From: Ornithinicoccus sp045032955
GTDB lineage: Bacteria > Actinomycetota > Actinomycetes > Actinomycetales > Dermatophilaceae
Assembly (NCBI RefSeq): GCF_045032955.1
Contig: NZ_JBJFZU010000004.1
Coordinates: forward strand, 1-64,000
Length of the DNA: 64,000 nt
Direction of reading: 5' to 3'
Part shown: positions 17,559-25,278 of the stretch, one piece after another
Position numbering within the stretch: position 1 is the stretch's first letter
How the letters are laid out: each line of letters begins with the position of its first letter
Program-made: the position numbers and the translations under genes
Notes under the pieces: generated by a model
The model's database searches: none
Told to the model about the DNA's origin: nothing
The model's input: only the letters and a program-made list of their open reading frames with translations

Positions 17559-18010
17559 GACCGACCGAGGTAGTAGACGAGCCGGAACTTGCCGATCTGC
17601 ACCTCGTCGCCCTGGCTGAGGGGACTGTCGTCGATGCGCTGGCGGTTGACGTAGGTGCCGTTCAGGGAGCCGACGTCGCGGACGACATACCCCTCCCCCT
17701 GCTTGGCGAAGACGGCGTGGCGTCGGGAGACGGTGACGTCGTCGAGGAAGATGTCGCTGTGCGGGTGCCGGCCCGAGGTGACCTCGTCGGCGTCCAGCAG
17801 GAAGCGGGCACCCGTGTTCGGGCCGCGGAGCACGATCAGCAGCGCCGTCCCGGGGCGCAGCGCGTCCACCGTGCGCTGGTCCTCGGTCGACAGCCGGGGT
17901 GCCTCGTCGTCGAAGCTGTACTCCGCCGCGGGGAGGTCGACACCGCCCGGGAGGCGAGCGGTCGTGGGGTCGGTGCCCATGTCGTGGTGCTCGCGGTCAC
18001 GGTCGCTCAC
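17555..18010 (-). CDS. garA: FHA-domain protein, GarA/OdhI-like but without the ETTS motif
   Basis: A 151-residue protein ending in a canonical FHA domain: GRHPHSDIFLDDVTVSRRHA and the late GSLNGTYVNRQRI and GDEVQIGKFRLVYY. In GarA/OdhI the FHA domain inhibits 2-oxoglutarate dehydrogenase and is switched off by phosphorylation of a threonine pair in an N-terminal ETTSVF segment. That segment is not present here; the N-terminal 50 residues hold only DPTTARLPGG. Start GTG 18010, preceded by CAGGAAGAC. It lies after gcvH and before ftsR as in mycobacteria. Interaction partners may be the same, but phospho-control must differ. Confidence 0.85.
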   Translation of the reverse strand: MSDRDREHHDMGTDPTTARLPGGVDLPAAEYSFDDEAPRLSTEDQRTVDALRPGTALLIVLRGPNTGARFLLDADEVTSGRHPHSDIFLDDVTVSRRHAVFAKQGEGYVVRDVGSLNGTYVNRQRIDDSPLSQGDEVQIGKFRLVYYLGRS

Positions 18011-18116
18011 GATGCTGTCTTCCTGGTACGTCGTCGGTGGAAAGGGTCCGGGCCGCTGACCTGCCGGTCCTCGGTGGGCCAACCCTACGTCAGGCCGCTG
18101 ACTGGCCGTCAGGGCC

Positions 18117-18506
18117 TCAGTCGAGCTGGGCCTGGTAGGTCGCGGCGTCCATCAGGTCGCGCAGCACCGAGGCGTCGGCGAGCGTCAGCTCGTACATCCA
18201 GCCCTCGCCGTAGCTGTCGGTGTTGATCAGCTCCGGGGTGGCGTCCAGGGAGTCGTTGACCGCGGTGATCTCCCCGGCGAGCGGGGCGTAGATGTCGCTG
18301 ACCGACTTCGTCGACTCCACCTCCCCGCAGGAGTCGCCGGGCGCGACACTCTCACCGACCGTGGGCAGCGAGACGTAGACGACGTCGCCGAGGGCGTCCT
18401 GCGCGTAGGACGTGATGCCGACCCGGACCACCCCGTCGCCGAGGTCACGCACCCACTCGTGGTCGTTCGTGTAGCGAAGGTCGTCGGGGTACTGAAGGGT
18501 GCTCAT
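18117..18506 (-). CDS. gcvH: Glycine cleavage system H-protein
   Basis: A 129-residue H-protein. The lipoylated lysine is in ESTKSVSDIYAPL, followed by the usual GEITAVNDSLDATPELINTD and GWMYELTLAD. It shuttles the aminomethyl group from GcvP to GcvT and then electrons to dihydrolipoyl dehydrogenase. The opening DDLRYTNDHEWV is intact. It is 63 bases downstream of the first DUF881 gene and 106 bases ahead of the FHA gene on the same strand, and separated from gcvP by the MerR/FHA cluster. No riboswitch precedes it. Confidence 0.97.
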   Translation of the reverse strand: MSTLQYPDDLRYTNDHEWVRDLGDGVVRVGITSYAQDALGDVVYVSLPTVGESVAPGDSCGEVESTKSVSDIYAPLAGEITAVNDSLDATPELINTDSYGEGWMYELTLADASVLRDLMDAATYQAQLD

Positions 18507-18569
18507 CGCTCTCCTCGGAGGGAACCGGTGGGCCGACGCTCGGACGGCAGTGGCCTGTGCGTGACCAGT

Positions 18570-19394
18570 CTAGGGGGCCTGGGTCGACGGCACGGGTCGA
18601 GCGTAACGATGCTCGATCGGCTCGTGCAACGCATCGATGACCACCGTGTCGGCCTCGACCACGGTGACCGTGGCGCCGGCGCCCCGCAGCGCGTCCGAGA
18701 AGCCACCGGGGATGGCCATCGCCCCGGCCAGGGTGTGCGGGTCGCCGATCGCCTTGATCGTGTACGGCGCCCCCAGCACCTGGGCGTCGAGCAGCACCTG
18801 GCCCTGCTCGTCGGTGCTGACGAAGGTGGAGGCCACCACCCGTACCGTGCCCACCTGGATCGCCTCGGCACCGGCGTCACGCAGCTCCTGGATCCCGTCC
18901 AGCAGCATCGTCTGGGTGACGACCGAGCCACGGTCGGCGACCAGGATGGAGATCCCCGGGCCCTGGGCGGGGACGGTCCCGGCCAGGATCTGGTATGCCT
19001 CGAGCCGCTCCTGCGCGGCCTGCGCGGCCGCCTCGTCGCCCTCGTCCCCCAGCAGCCGTTCCCGGTCCGACTCCAGCTGGCGGACCTCGCTGCCCAACGA
19101 CTCCGCACGACTGGTGACGTCGTCCAACAACGCCACCAGCTCGGTCTCCCGGAGCTGCTGCAGCCCGGCCTCCTCGGTCACCCGGGCCTGGGCCACCAGG
19201 GCCACGCCGAGGGCGGCGGTCAGCACCGCCGCGACCAGCTGACCACGGGTCGGGTTGAACCGGCCGAAGGACAGCAGCCGGCGCCGGGCCTCCTCACGGG
19301 TGGGCGCGGAGCGGCGGCGTCTCCGCCCGAAGCGCCCCGGTCTCGGCTCCTCCTGCTCGCCGGCGGGGCTGTCGGTGCCGGTCTCGTCCGCCAC
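18570..19394 (-). CDS. DUF881 family membrane-anchored protein (Rv1825-like)
   Basis: A 274-residue protein: a basic Arg-rich N-terminus (RFGRRRRRSAPTREEARR), one membrane helix at about residues 50-72, a coiled-coil stretch (TSRAESLGSEVRQLESDRERL) and a DUF881 domain with GPGISILVADRG and the closing SDALRGAGATVTVVEADTV. The fold is related to periplasmic septal-linker proteins, so a role in the division apparatus is possible. Start GTG 19394 overlaps the TAG of the small basic protein gene by one base (TAGTG). The reading frame continues upstream but outside the family. Confidence 0.85.
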   Translation of the reverse strand: MADETGTDSPAGEQEEPRPGRFGRRRRRSAPTREEARRRLLSFGRFNPTRGQLVAAVLTAALGVALVAQARVTEEAGLQQLRETELVALLDDVTSRAESLGSEVRQLESDRERLLGDEGDEAAAQAAQERLEAYQILAGTVPAQGPGISILVADRGSVVTQTMLLDGIQELRDAGAEAIQVGTVRVVASTFVSTDEQGQVLLDAQVLGAPYTIKAIGDPHTLAGAMAIPGGFSDALRGAGATVTVVEADTVVIDALHEPIEHRYARPVPSTQAP

Positions 19395-19726
19395 TAGGCC
19401 CCCAGCAGGTGGCGTCGGATCGCCGCCACGTTGGAGAAGATGCGCAGCCCGAGCACGACCACGACGCCGGTGGACAGCTGCGCCCCGACCCCGAGCTGGT
19501 TGCCCAGGAAGACGATGAGGCCGGCGACCACGACGTTGGAGAGGAAGGAGATGACGAAGACGCGGTCGTTGAAGATGCCCTCCAGCGACGCGCGGGCGGC
19601 GCCGAAGACGGCGTCCAGCGCGGCGATGACCGCGATCGGCAGGTACGGCTGCAGCCACAGCGGCACCTCGGGGCTGAGCACCAGGCCCAGGATCACGCCC
19701 ACCATCAGGCCGAGCACGGGGATCAT
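19394..19726 (-). CDS. sbp: Small basic protein, DUF1290
   Basis: A 110-residue protein with three membrane helices. MIPVLGLMVGVILGLVLSP, the YLPIAVIAALDAVFGAARASLEGIFND core, and IFSNVAAIRRH at the end are the DUF1290/Sbp signature; the Bacillus homologue sits beside ftsZ in the cell-division region. Between two DUF881 genes, overlapping both (four bases with the upstream one). Function not established; co-inheritance with DUF881 proteins suggests a shared membrane complex. Confidence 0.9.
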   Translation of the reverse strand: MIPVLGLMVGVILGLVLSPEVPLWLQPYLPIAVIAALDAVFGAARASLEGIFNDRVFVISFLSNVVVAGLIVFLGNQLGVGAQLSTGVVVVLGLRIFSNVAAIRRHLLGA

Positions 19727-20682
19727 CGGGTCTCCTCCTCAGCGAGGTCGCGGTCGTCGTCGGGGGTGGGTGCTGGGGTCGGGCCGGGTGTCGGGGTCGG
19801 GGTCTGTCCGGGCGTCGGGTCCACCGGCAGCTCGCGCGGGGCGATGGTGCTCTCCACCGTCGTCAGCCGTTCGCCGGCGCCGATGGTGACCTCCTCCTGC
19901 ACGGTGACGTCCGCCCGCAGCCCGAGCTGGCGGCGCAGCTCACCGAGGTAGGCACCGGTCAGCCCGGTGTCCAGCTCCTGCGCCAATGCGTCCGGGTCCC
20001 CGATCGCCTCGACCAGGTAGGGCGGGGCCAGGCCGCGGTAGTCGACGATGATCGCCTCCCCGGCGAACCGGATGGCCGAGGTGCTCGTCATCCGGTGGCC
20101 GTTGACCGAGACGGCCTCGGCACCGGCGGCCCAGAGCCCGTTGACGACCAGCTGCAGGTCCCGGGCGTTCACCCGCTCGGGGTCGGCATCCTCCCCCGGT
20201 GCGGCGTCGGGGGCCCGTACGGCGTCCTCGAGCTGCACCCGGACGCCGGGACCGACCATGGCCACCGCGCCCGCCTGCTCGGCGGCGCTCTCCAGCGTGG
20301 CCCGTCCCGGGCCCTGGCCGCCCAGCGAGGTCTCCTCCAGGGTGCCGATGTCGCTGCGCAGCTCCTCGACCTCCTGACGGCTCTGGTCACCGGCGGCCTG
20401 GGCCGCCTCGATCCGTTCGATCAGCTGGGCACGCCCCTCGGCAGCGGCCGGGTCCGGGGCCCGCAGGGTCACCGCGGCCACGGTGCAGACCAGGCCCAGC
20501 ACCACGGCAGTCACGAACATCAGCGGGGTCCGGGTGCCCGAGGACGGGGGCAGACCACGCTCGGCGCGTTCCCGTGCCGCGGAGTGGTAGCCGGGCCCGA
20601 CCGGGGGGTCCAGGACCTCCTCCAGCAGCGCCATCGACGCCGCGGGGTTCGCCGCGGGCTCCGAGGGGTCACGGCGCCTCAT
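19723..20682 (-). CDS. DUF881 family protein with a Pro/Thr-rich tail (Rv1823-like)
   Basis: A 319-residue protein: about 50 disordered residues, one membrane helix (LMFVTAVVLGLVCTVAAVTL), a coiled coil (QEVEELRSDIGTLEE), a DUF881 domain (VGPGVRVQLEDAV, SVNGHRMTSTSAIRFAGEAI, YLVEAIGDPDALAQEL) and a 30-residue tail of TPTPGPTPAPTP type. The ATG 20682 start overlaps the stop of the phosphatidyltransferase gene (ATGA). The paired DUF881 at 18570-19394 is clearly a paralogue. Likely exposed outside the membrane. Confidence 0.85.
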   Translation of the reverse strand: MRRRDPSEPAANPAASMALLEEVLDPPVGPGYHSAARERAERGLPPSSGTRTPLMFVTAVVLGLVCTVAAVTLRAPDPAAAEGRAQLIERIEAAQAAGDQSRQEVEELRSDIGTLEETSLGGQGPGRATLESAAEQAGAVAMVGPGVRVQLEDAVRAPDAAPGEDADPERVNARDLQLVVNGLWAAGAEAVSVNGHRMTSTSAIRFAGEAIIVDYRGLAPPYLVEAIGDPDALAQELDTGLTGAYLGELRRQLGLRADVTVQEEVTIGAGERLTTVESTIAPRELPVDPTPGQTPTPTPGPTPAPTPDDDRDLAEEETR

Positions 20683-21314
20683 CGGGACACCACCCCTCCC
20701 TCGCGGCGCCGGCGCACCATGACCGCCACCTGCCGGGCATACACCAGCCCGGTCACCCAGTAGAGCGCGGTGCCCCACCAGACCAGCGCCCAGCCCACGA
20801 CCAGGCAGGGGGTGCTCCACCATCCCTCGACGTGGCCGAGCAGCAGCAGCGGGAAGCCGGAGAGGAGGTTGAAGGTCGCCGCCTTGCCGACGAAGGTGAC
20901 CGGCGGGATCGGCAGTCGGTGGTGGCGGACCACGGGATACATCACCACGATCAGCGTCTCCCGCAGGAAGAGCACCAGGACCAGCCACCAGGGGATCACC
21001 TGAACGGCGGCCAGGCCCAGCACGGTGGCGGCGATGTAGAACCGGTCGGCGACCGGGTCGAGGATCTGCCCGAGGCGGCTGGTCAGGCCGTACGCGCGGG
21101 CGATCCTGCCGTCGGCGAAGTCGGAGGCCCCGGAGACCATCAGCAGCAGTGCCGCCCACCCCAGCTCGTCGCGCACCAGCAGCCAGACGAAGACCGGGAC
21201 CAGGGCCAGGCGCAGCACCGAGAGCAGGTTGGGCACGGTCCAGAGACGGTCGGTGACCAGCAGCTCGCGCTGCGCCCCGACCTCCCCGGACACGTCCCCC
21301 GGCCCGTTCGTCAT
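20679..21314 (-). CDS. CDP-alcohol phosphatidyltransferase (PgsA2-like)
   Basis: A 211-residue membrane enzyme that transfers a phosphatidyl group from CDP-diacylglycerol to an alcohol. The complete signature D-x2-DG-x2-AR-x8-G-x3-D-x3-D is found in SDFADGRIARAYGL followed by SRLGQILDPVADR. About five to six membrane helices are present. By position it matches Rv1822 (pgsA2); the acceptor (glycerophosphate, inositol phosphate or phosphatidylglycerol) cannot be decided. The first gene of a five-gene overlapping run with DUF881-sbp-DUF881-gcvH. Confidence 0.88.
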   Translation of the reverse strand: MTNGPGDVSGEVGAQRELLVTDRLWTVPNLLSVLRLALVPVFVWLLVRDELGWAALLLMVSGASDFADGRIARAYGLTSRLGQILDPVADRFYIAATVLGLAAVQVIPWWLVLVLFLRETLIVVMYPVVRHHRLPIPPVTFVGKAATFNLLSGFPLLLLGHVEGWWSTPCLVVGWALVWWGTALYWVTGLVYARQVAVMVRRRREGGVVSR

Positions 21315-21378
21315 ACCCGCGAGTGTATGGCGTCACCGGGGCGCTCCCCAGCGCCTCGACGGGCGCGCCCCGAGGGTC

Positions 21379-21885
21379 TCAGCCGTCGGCGCGGGCCAGC
21401 GTCAGCGTCTTGCCGCGGGCGCCGCCCATCCACACGTCCTGACAGGCCTGCGCCATCTGGGGCAGCCCCTCCACGATCTCCGCGAAGACGTTGCCGGGGA
21501 CCCAGCCCTGGTCGCCGTTGATCAGCAGGTTGTTGCGCCCGTAGAAGAGCGCCAGGTCGATGATGCCGCCCTGGCCCGCGTCGCGATGGTCCTCCTGCGC
21601 CTCGTACCCGTAGGCAGGGTTGCCCAGGTCGGCCCCGTCGAAGGTGAACCAGCACACGTCCCCCGGGATCGGGGTGATCGTGGTGTTCTCCTTGCCCGGG
21701 TCCTGGCCGAAGCGCGGCAGCAGGGTGTAGATCTCGTTGCGGGCGTACTTGCCGTGGAAGACGGGCGCCGTCAGCGGCAGCGCCTCCCACACGGCGGCGC
21801 AGGTGCGGGGGGCCTCGGCCTCCAGCAGCCGGGCACGACAGCTCACCCCGCGCGAGTCCAGGGTGATGGTGATGAAGCGGCTCAC
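21379..21885 (-). CDS. DUF3830 family protein
   Basis: A 168-residue soluble protein, member of DUF3830 (a cyclophilin-like beta-barrel family). Recognisable pieces are LPLTAPVFHGKYARNEIY, the GDVCWFTF strand and LFYGRNNLLINGDQGWVPGNVFAEI. GTG 21885 sits behind CGAGGAGAG and overlaps the amidase stop by four bases, so it is the third gene of a coupled D-2-hydroxyacid dehydrogenase-amidase-DUF3830 operon. DUF3830 genes recur in catabolic clusters with Asp/Glu racemases; the molecular role is unknown, perhaps an isomerase or substrate-binding accessory. Confidence 0.82.
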   Translation of the reverse strand: MSRFITITLDSRGVSCRARLLEAEAPRTCAAVWEALPLTAPVFHGKYARNEIYTLLPRFGQDPGKENTTITPIPGDVCWFTFDGADLGNPAYGYEAQEDHRDAGQGGIIDLALFYGRNNLLINGDQGWVPGNVFAEIVEGLPQMAQACQDVWMGGARGKTLTLARADG

Positions 21886-23399
21886 GGGCTCTCCTCGGTG
21901 GTGGGGTCGGTGGAGCCGCCCGGCAGCAGCGCCGGGGGCAGCCGGTGGTGCCAGGTGGTGCGGCGCTCGAGCTCCCGGCCCACGCGCAGCACCAGGGCGT
22001 CCTGGTGCCGGGCGGCGACGACCTGCAGCCCGATCGGTCGGCCGTCGTCGGTGAACCCGCAGGGCACCGAGAGCGCCGGCTGCTGGGTCATGTTGAACGG
22101 GTAGGTGTACGGCGTCCAGGACGTCCAGAGCGCGCCGTCGCCCGTGGGTCCCTGCCGGTCCAGACCGAAGGCAGGGATCGGCATGGTGGGGGTGAGCAGC
22201 ACGTCGTGGTCGGTGTGGAACAGCCCCATCCGCCGGCCCAGCTCCATCCGCACCGCGGTGGCGTCCAGGTAGTCCCCCGCGCTCGCCGACGAGCCGTGGC
22301 GCAGGATCGCCTCCCGGAGACCCGGGTCGATGCGCTCCAGGGCACCCTCGTCGTAGGCCTGCACGACCTTGTCCGCGCCGGTGAACCAGAGCGTGTGGAA
22401 GGCGTCCACCGGGTCGGTGATGCCAGGGTCGACCTCGACCACCTCGGCGCCGGCGTCGGCCAGCACCTGCGCTGCCGCGCGCACGGCCGCCTCCACCTGG
22501 GGGTCGTTGACGACGTCGAACCCCAGGGTGGGCGAGAGCGCGACCCGCAGCCCGGCGACACCGTTCTCGAGGCCGGCCAGGAAAGAGGCAGGGGGCTCCG
22601 GCAGCGCGGACCAGTCCCGGGGGTCGGGCACCCCCACCAGGTCCAGCATCAGGGCCGCGTCGGCGACGGTGGTGGTCATCGGGCCGGCGTGCGACAGGGT
22701 CCCGTACGGGCTCGCCGGGAACAGCGGGATCCGCCCGTAGGTCGGCTTCAGCGCCACCGTCCCGGTGAAGGAGGCCGGGATCCGCACCGAGCCCCCGCCG
22801 TCGGTGCCCACCGACCAGCAGCCCATACCGAGCGCCACCGCGCTCGCGGCGCCCCCGCTGGAGCCGCCGGCGGTGAGCCCCGGTCCCCACGGGTTGCCGG
22901 TATGCCCGTGCCGCAGCGAGTCGGTGACGCCCTTCCAGGCGAACTCGGGGGTGGCGTTCTTGCCGAGCAGCACGCAGCCCGCCGCCCGGAGACGGGACAC
23001 CGCCGGGGCATCCTCGGGCCAGTCCGTGGGCCGTCCGGGGTCGATGAGCAGGCTGCCGCGCAGGGTGGGCCAGCCCCGGGTGAGCAGGATGTCCTTGATG
23101 GTGGTGGGGACCCCGTCCACCGGGCTAAGCGGACGGCCCTGCTGCCAGCGCCCCGTCGAGTCCTGCGCCGCCCGGAGGGCGCCCTCGGGGTCCACCAGCA
23201 CCATCGCGTGGACCTCGGGGTCGTGCCGCTCGATCGCGTCCAGCGCGCGTTCCGTCTCGCGCAACGGGGTGCTCTCCCCCGCGGCGTAGGCCGCGGAGAG
23301 CTCCAGGGCGGTGGGCCGTCGCGGATGCAGCACCGCGGGGGCGCCGTCGGCGGTGCCGTCGCCGGCGCTCATCGCTGCCCCGTGCTGCCCGGTGCTCAT
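21882..23399 (-). CDS. Amidase-signature family hydrolase
   Basis: A 505-residue amidase-signature enzyme hydrolysing a carbon-nitrogen amide bond. The Ser-cisSer-Lys triad is visible: Lys in GVPTTIKDILL, the cis-Ser and nucleophile in TAGGSSGGAASAV and GTDGGGSVRIPAS. No signal peptide; cytoplasmic. ATG 23399 overlaps the dehydrogenase stop (ATGA); ATG 23372 is a second choice. Context suggests it opens or deamidates an intermediate of the island's substrate. It could be a general amidase of another amide; it is not a GatA, as the gatCAB context is absent. Confidence 0.88.
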   Translation of the reverse strand: MSTGQHGAAMSAGDGTADGAPAVLHPRRPTALELSAAYAAGESTPLRETERALDAIERHDPEVHAMVLVDPEGALRAAQDSTGRWQQGRPLSPVDGVPTTIKDILLTRGWPTLRGSLLIDPGRPTDWPEDAPAVSRLRAAGCVLLGKNATPEFAWKGVTDSLRHGHTGNPWGPGLTAGGSSGGAASAVALGMGCWSVGTDGGGSVRIPASFTGTVALKPTYGRIPLFPASPYGTLSHAGPMTTTVADAALMLDLVGVPDPRDWSALPEPPASFLAGLENGVAGLRVALSPTLGFDVVNDPQVEAAVRAAAQVLADAGAEVVEVDPGITDPVDAFHTLWFTGADKVVQAYDEGALERIDPGLREAILRHGSSASAGDYLDATAVRMELGRRMGLFHTDHDVLLTPTMPIPAFGLDRQGPTGDGALWTSWTPYTYPFNMTQQPALSVPCGFTDDGRPIGLQVVAARHQDALVLRVGRELERRTTWHHRLPPALLPGGSTDPTTEESP

Positions 23400-24394
23400 C
23401 CGCGGCTCCGGTCGGGGGTGGCGCGCGGCACGTAGCCGAGCCGGGTGTCGACCACCGTGTCGAAGGGCTGCCCGGCGAGCCATCGGTGGGCGTGCTCCAG
23501 GAACTGCTCGGCCAGGGTGTCCCGCCACCCGAGCACGTCTCCGCTGAGGTGGGCGGACAGCACCAGACCCGGTGCGTCCCACAGCGGGGACCCCTGGTCG
23601 GGGGGTTCCTGCGTGAGTACGTCCAGCGAGGCTCCGCCGAGCGCCCCAGCACGGAGCGCCTCCAGCAGGTCCTGCTCCACCAGGCTGGCTCCCCGGCCGA
23701 TGTTCACCACGTGCGCGCCGGGTCGCATCGCCACGAAGACGGCGGCGTCCAGCAGACCGGTGGTGCTCGGAGTGAGCGGGGTGGCGTTGACGACGTGGTC
23801 GGCCCAGCCGACGTGCTCGGGCAGGGCGTCGCTGCGCAGCACCACGCCGAAGTCCGGGTCGTCGTCCACGGCCCGCCGTCCGGCGCCGCGCACCTGGGCG
23901 CCGACGGCCCGCAGCAGGCGGGCGATCTCCCGGCCGATGCCCCCGGTGCCGATCACCAGGACCCGGCTCCCCCGCACAGAGGCGGTCTCCCGGTGCCGCC
24001 AGGTGTGCTCGCGCTGCAGCCGCATGCTCTCGTGCAGGCGCTTGTCGAAGGCCAGGATGCTGGCCAGCACGAACTCGGCGATGGGGCGGTCGAAGACGCC
24101 GTGGGCGTTGGTGACGACCACCTCGGAGTCGCGCAGCTCGTCGAAGAGCAGCGAGTCGACACCAGCGGCAGCGACGTGCACCCACTCCAGCGCGTCCGCC
24201 GCCGGCCACGCGTCCCGCAGTGCGGCGGAGAAGAAGTCCCACAGGAAGAGACCCCGGGCCCCCGGCAGCGCCTGCTCCAACCCCGCGGCGTCCACCACCT
24301 GCACCTCCGCCCGGTCCTGCAGCCGTCCCAGCCCGGGCGGTGGCCCGAGCTCGGCGGAGGTGAGCACCACGATGCGCGGACGGGACGGGTTCAC
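23396..24394 (-). CDS. D-isomer-specific 2-hydroxyacid dehydrogenase
   Basis: A 332-residue NAD(P)-dependent oxidoreductase of the D-2-hydroxyacid dehydrogenase family, interconverting a 2-oxo and a 2-hydroxy acid. The nucleotide site GTGGIGREIARLL, the catalytic Arg in NIGRGASLV, the Glu in LTQEPPDQG and the His in LSAHLSGD are present; the usual TPH is replaced by SAH. GTG 24394 is chosen since upstream sequence runs into the operator at 24421. First gene of the three-gene operon, controlled from the shared promoter region with the divergent racemase-like gene. Confidence 0.87.
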   Translation of the reverse strand: MNPSRPRIVVLTSAELGPPPGLGRLQDRAEVQVVDAAGLEQALPGARGLFLWDFFSAALRDAWPAADALEWVHVAAAGVDSLLFDELRDSEVVVTNAHGVFDRPIAEFVLASILAFDKRLHESMRLQREHTWRHRETASVRGSRVLVIGTGGIGREIARLLRAVGAQVRGAGRRAVDDDPDFGVVLRSDALPEHVGWADHVVNATPLTPSTTGLLDAAVFVAMRPGAHVVNIGRGASLVEQDLLEALRAGALGGASLDVLTQEPPDQGSPLWDAPGLVLSAHLSGDVLGWRDTLAEQFLEHAHRWLAGQPFDTVVDTRLGYVPRATPDRSRG

Positions 24395-24420
24395 TCCGGC
24401 ACCGTAGAAACCCTCGTGTC

Positions 24421-24436
24421 GGATTGTCAACAATCC
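24421..24436. promoter_or_regulatory. GntR-type operator, site 1 (divergent promoter)
   Basis: Perfect palindrome GGATTGTCAACAATCC (seven-base arms, CA centre) between the D-2-hydroxyacid dehydrogenase and the first racemase-like gene. The ATTGT-NN-ACAAT core is that of FCD-type GntR regulators and recurs at three other promoters of the island. Binding by the GntR protein at 32576-33289 is inferred. Confidence 0.8.
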
Positions 24437-24459
24437 TCGTGGTGGTGCAGAGTGGCCAG

Positions 24460-25278
24460 GTGCCCGCGACCGCCACCGAGCCCGACCCGCAGGACACCGC
24501 CGCCCCGGTCCTCGCGCTCGGGCCGCGTCCCGACACCCCGTCGGTGGGGCTCGTCGTGCCCTACGACTTCGCGCTGGACCGCGAGCTGTGGGGCTGGTGC
24601 CCACCGCAGGCGGACCTGCACGTGACCCGCACGCCGCACCTCCCGCTGGAGGTGGGCCTGGCCCAGGCCCGCGCCGTCGGGGCCCCGGGGGCGCTGACCC
24701 AGGCGGTGCACGACCTCAGCACCGTCCGTCCCGACGCGCTCGCCTACTGCTGCACCTCCGGCAGCTTCGTCGGCGGCCTGGCCGGCGAGCTCGCCCTGCG
24801 GGAGACGATGCTGGAGGCCGGGGCCCCCCGCGCGGTGACCACCAGCGGCGCGCTGCTGAGCGCGCTGGCCGTCCTGCAGGTACGCAGGGTCACCGTCGTC
24901 ACCCCCTACGACGAGGCGGTGACCGCGAGCCTGTCCCAGTTCCTGGTGGAGGCCGGGGTCGCCGTCGTCTCGGCCGGGCACCTGGGACTCACCCACGCCA
25001 TCTGGACGGTCCGGGAGGAGGTGACCGCGGCGCTGGTGCGCAGCACCGTGGTGGCCACCGCCGAGGCGGTCTTCGTCTCCTGCACCAACCTGCGCAGCTA
25101 CCCGGTGCTGGCCCCGCTGGAGGCGGAGCTGGGCATACCCGTCCTCAGCGCCAACCAGGTGACCCTCTGGCAGGCGCTGGACCTGCTCGGCCTGGCCGCC
25201 GTCGGCGCCGGCCAGTCGCTGCTCGACCGGTCGGCGACCGGGTCCCGTCACACCCCCTCGACGGAGGTCCTGCCATGA
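24460..25278 (+). CDS. Asp/Glu racemase-superfamily protein, EutA/maleate-isomerase-like
   Basis: A 272-residue protein of the aspartate/glutamate racemase superfamily with both catalytic cysteines: YCCTSGSF (C97/C98) and VSCTNLRSY (C208). This pair and the length match maleate cis-trans isomerase and EutA of ectoine-utilisation clusters. Reaction here unknown; an isomerisation of a small dicarboxylate or a cyclic amino acid is plausible. I use GTG 24460; the frame is open back to 24424, but this would run through the operator. First of four coupled genes (ATGA overlap with the M24 gene at 25275). Confidence 0.82.
   Translation: MPATATEPDPQDTAAPVLALGPRPDTPSVGLVVPYDFALDRELWGWCPPQADLHVTRTPHLPLEVGLAQARAVGAPGALTQAVHDLSTVRPDALAYCCTSGSFVGGLAGELALRETMLEAGAPRAVTTSGALLSALAVLQVRRVTVVTPYDEAVTASLSQFLVEAGVAVVSAGHLGLTHAIWTVREEVTAALVRSTVVATAEAVFVSCTNLRSYPVLAPLEAELGIPVLSANQVTLWQALDLLGLAAVGAGQSLLDRSATGSRHTPSTEVLP

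Noticed and set aside
18570..19658. Longer version of the DUF881 gene starting at 19658
   Set aside because: The added N-terminus is the wrong-frame reading of the sbp gene; GTG 19394 with a TAGTG junction fits better.
24421..24460. TTG 24424 as start of the first racemase-like gene
   Set aside because: It would put the operator inside the gene and lacks a ribosome site; GTG 24460 gives a family-like N-terminus.
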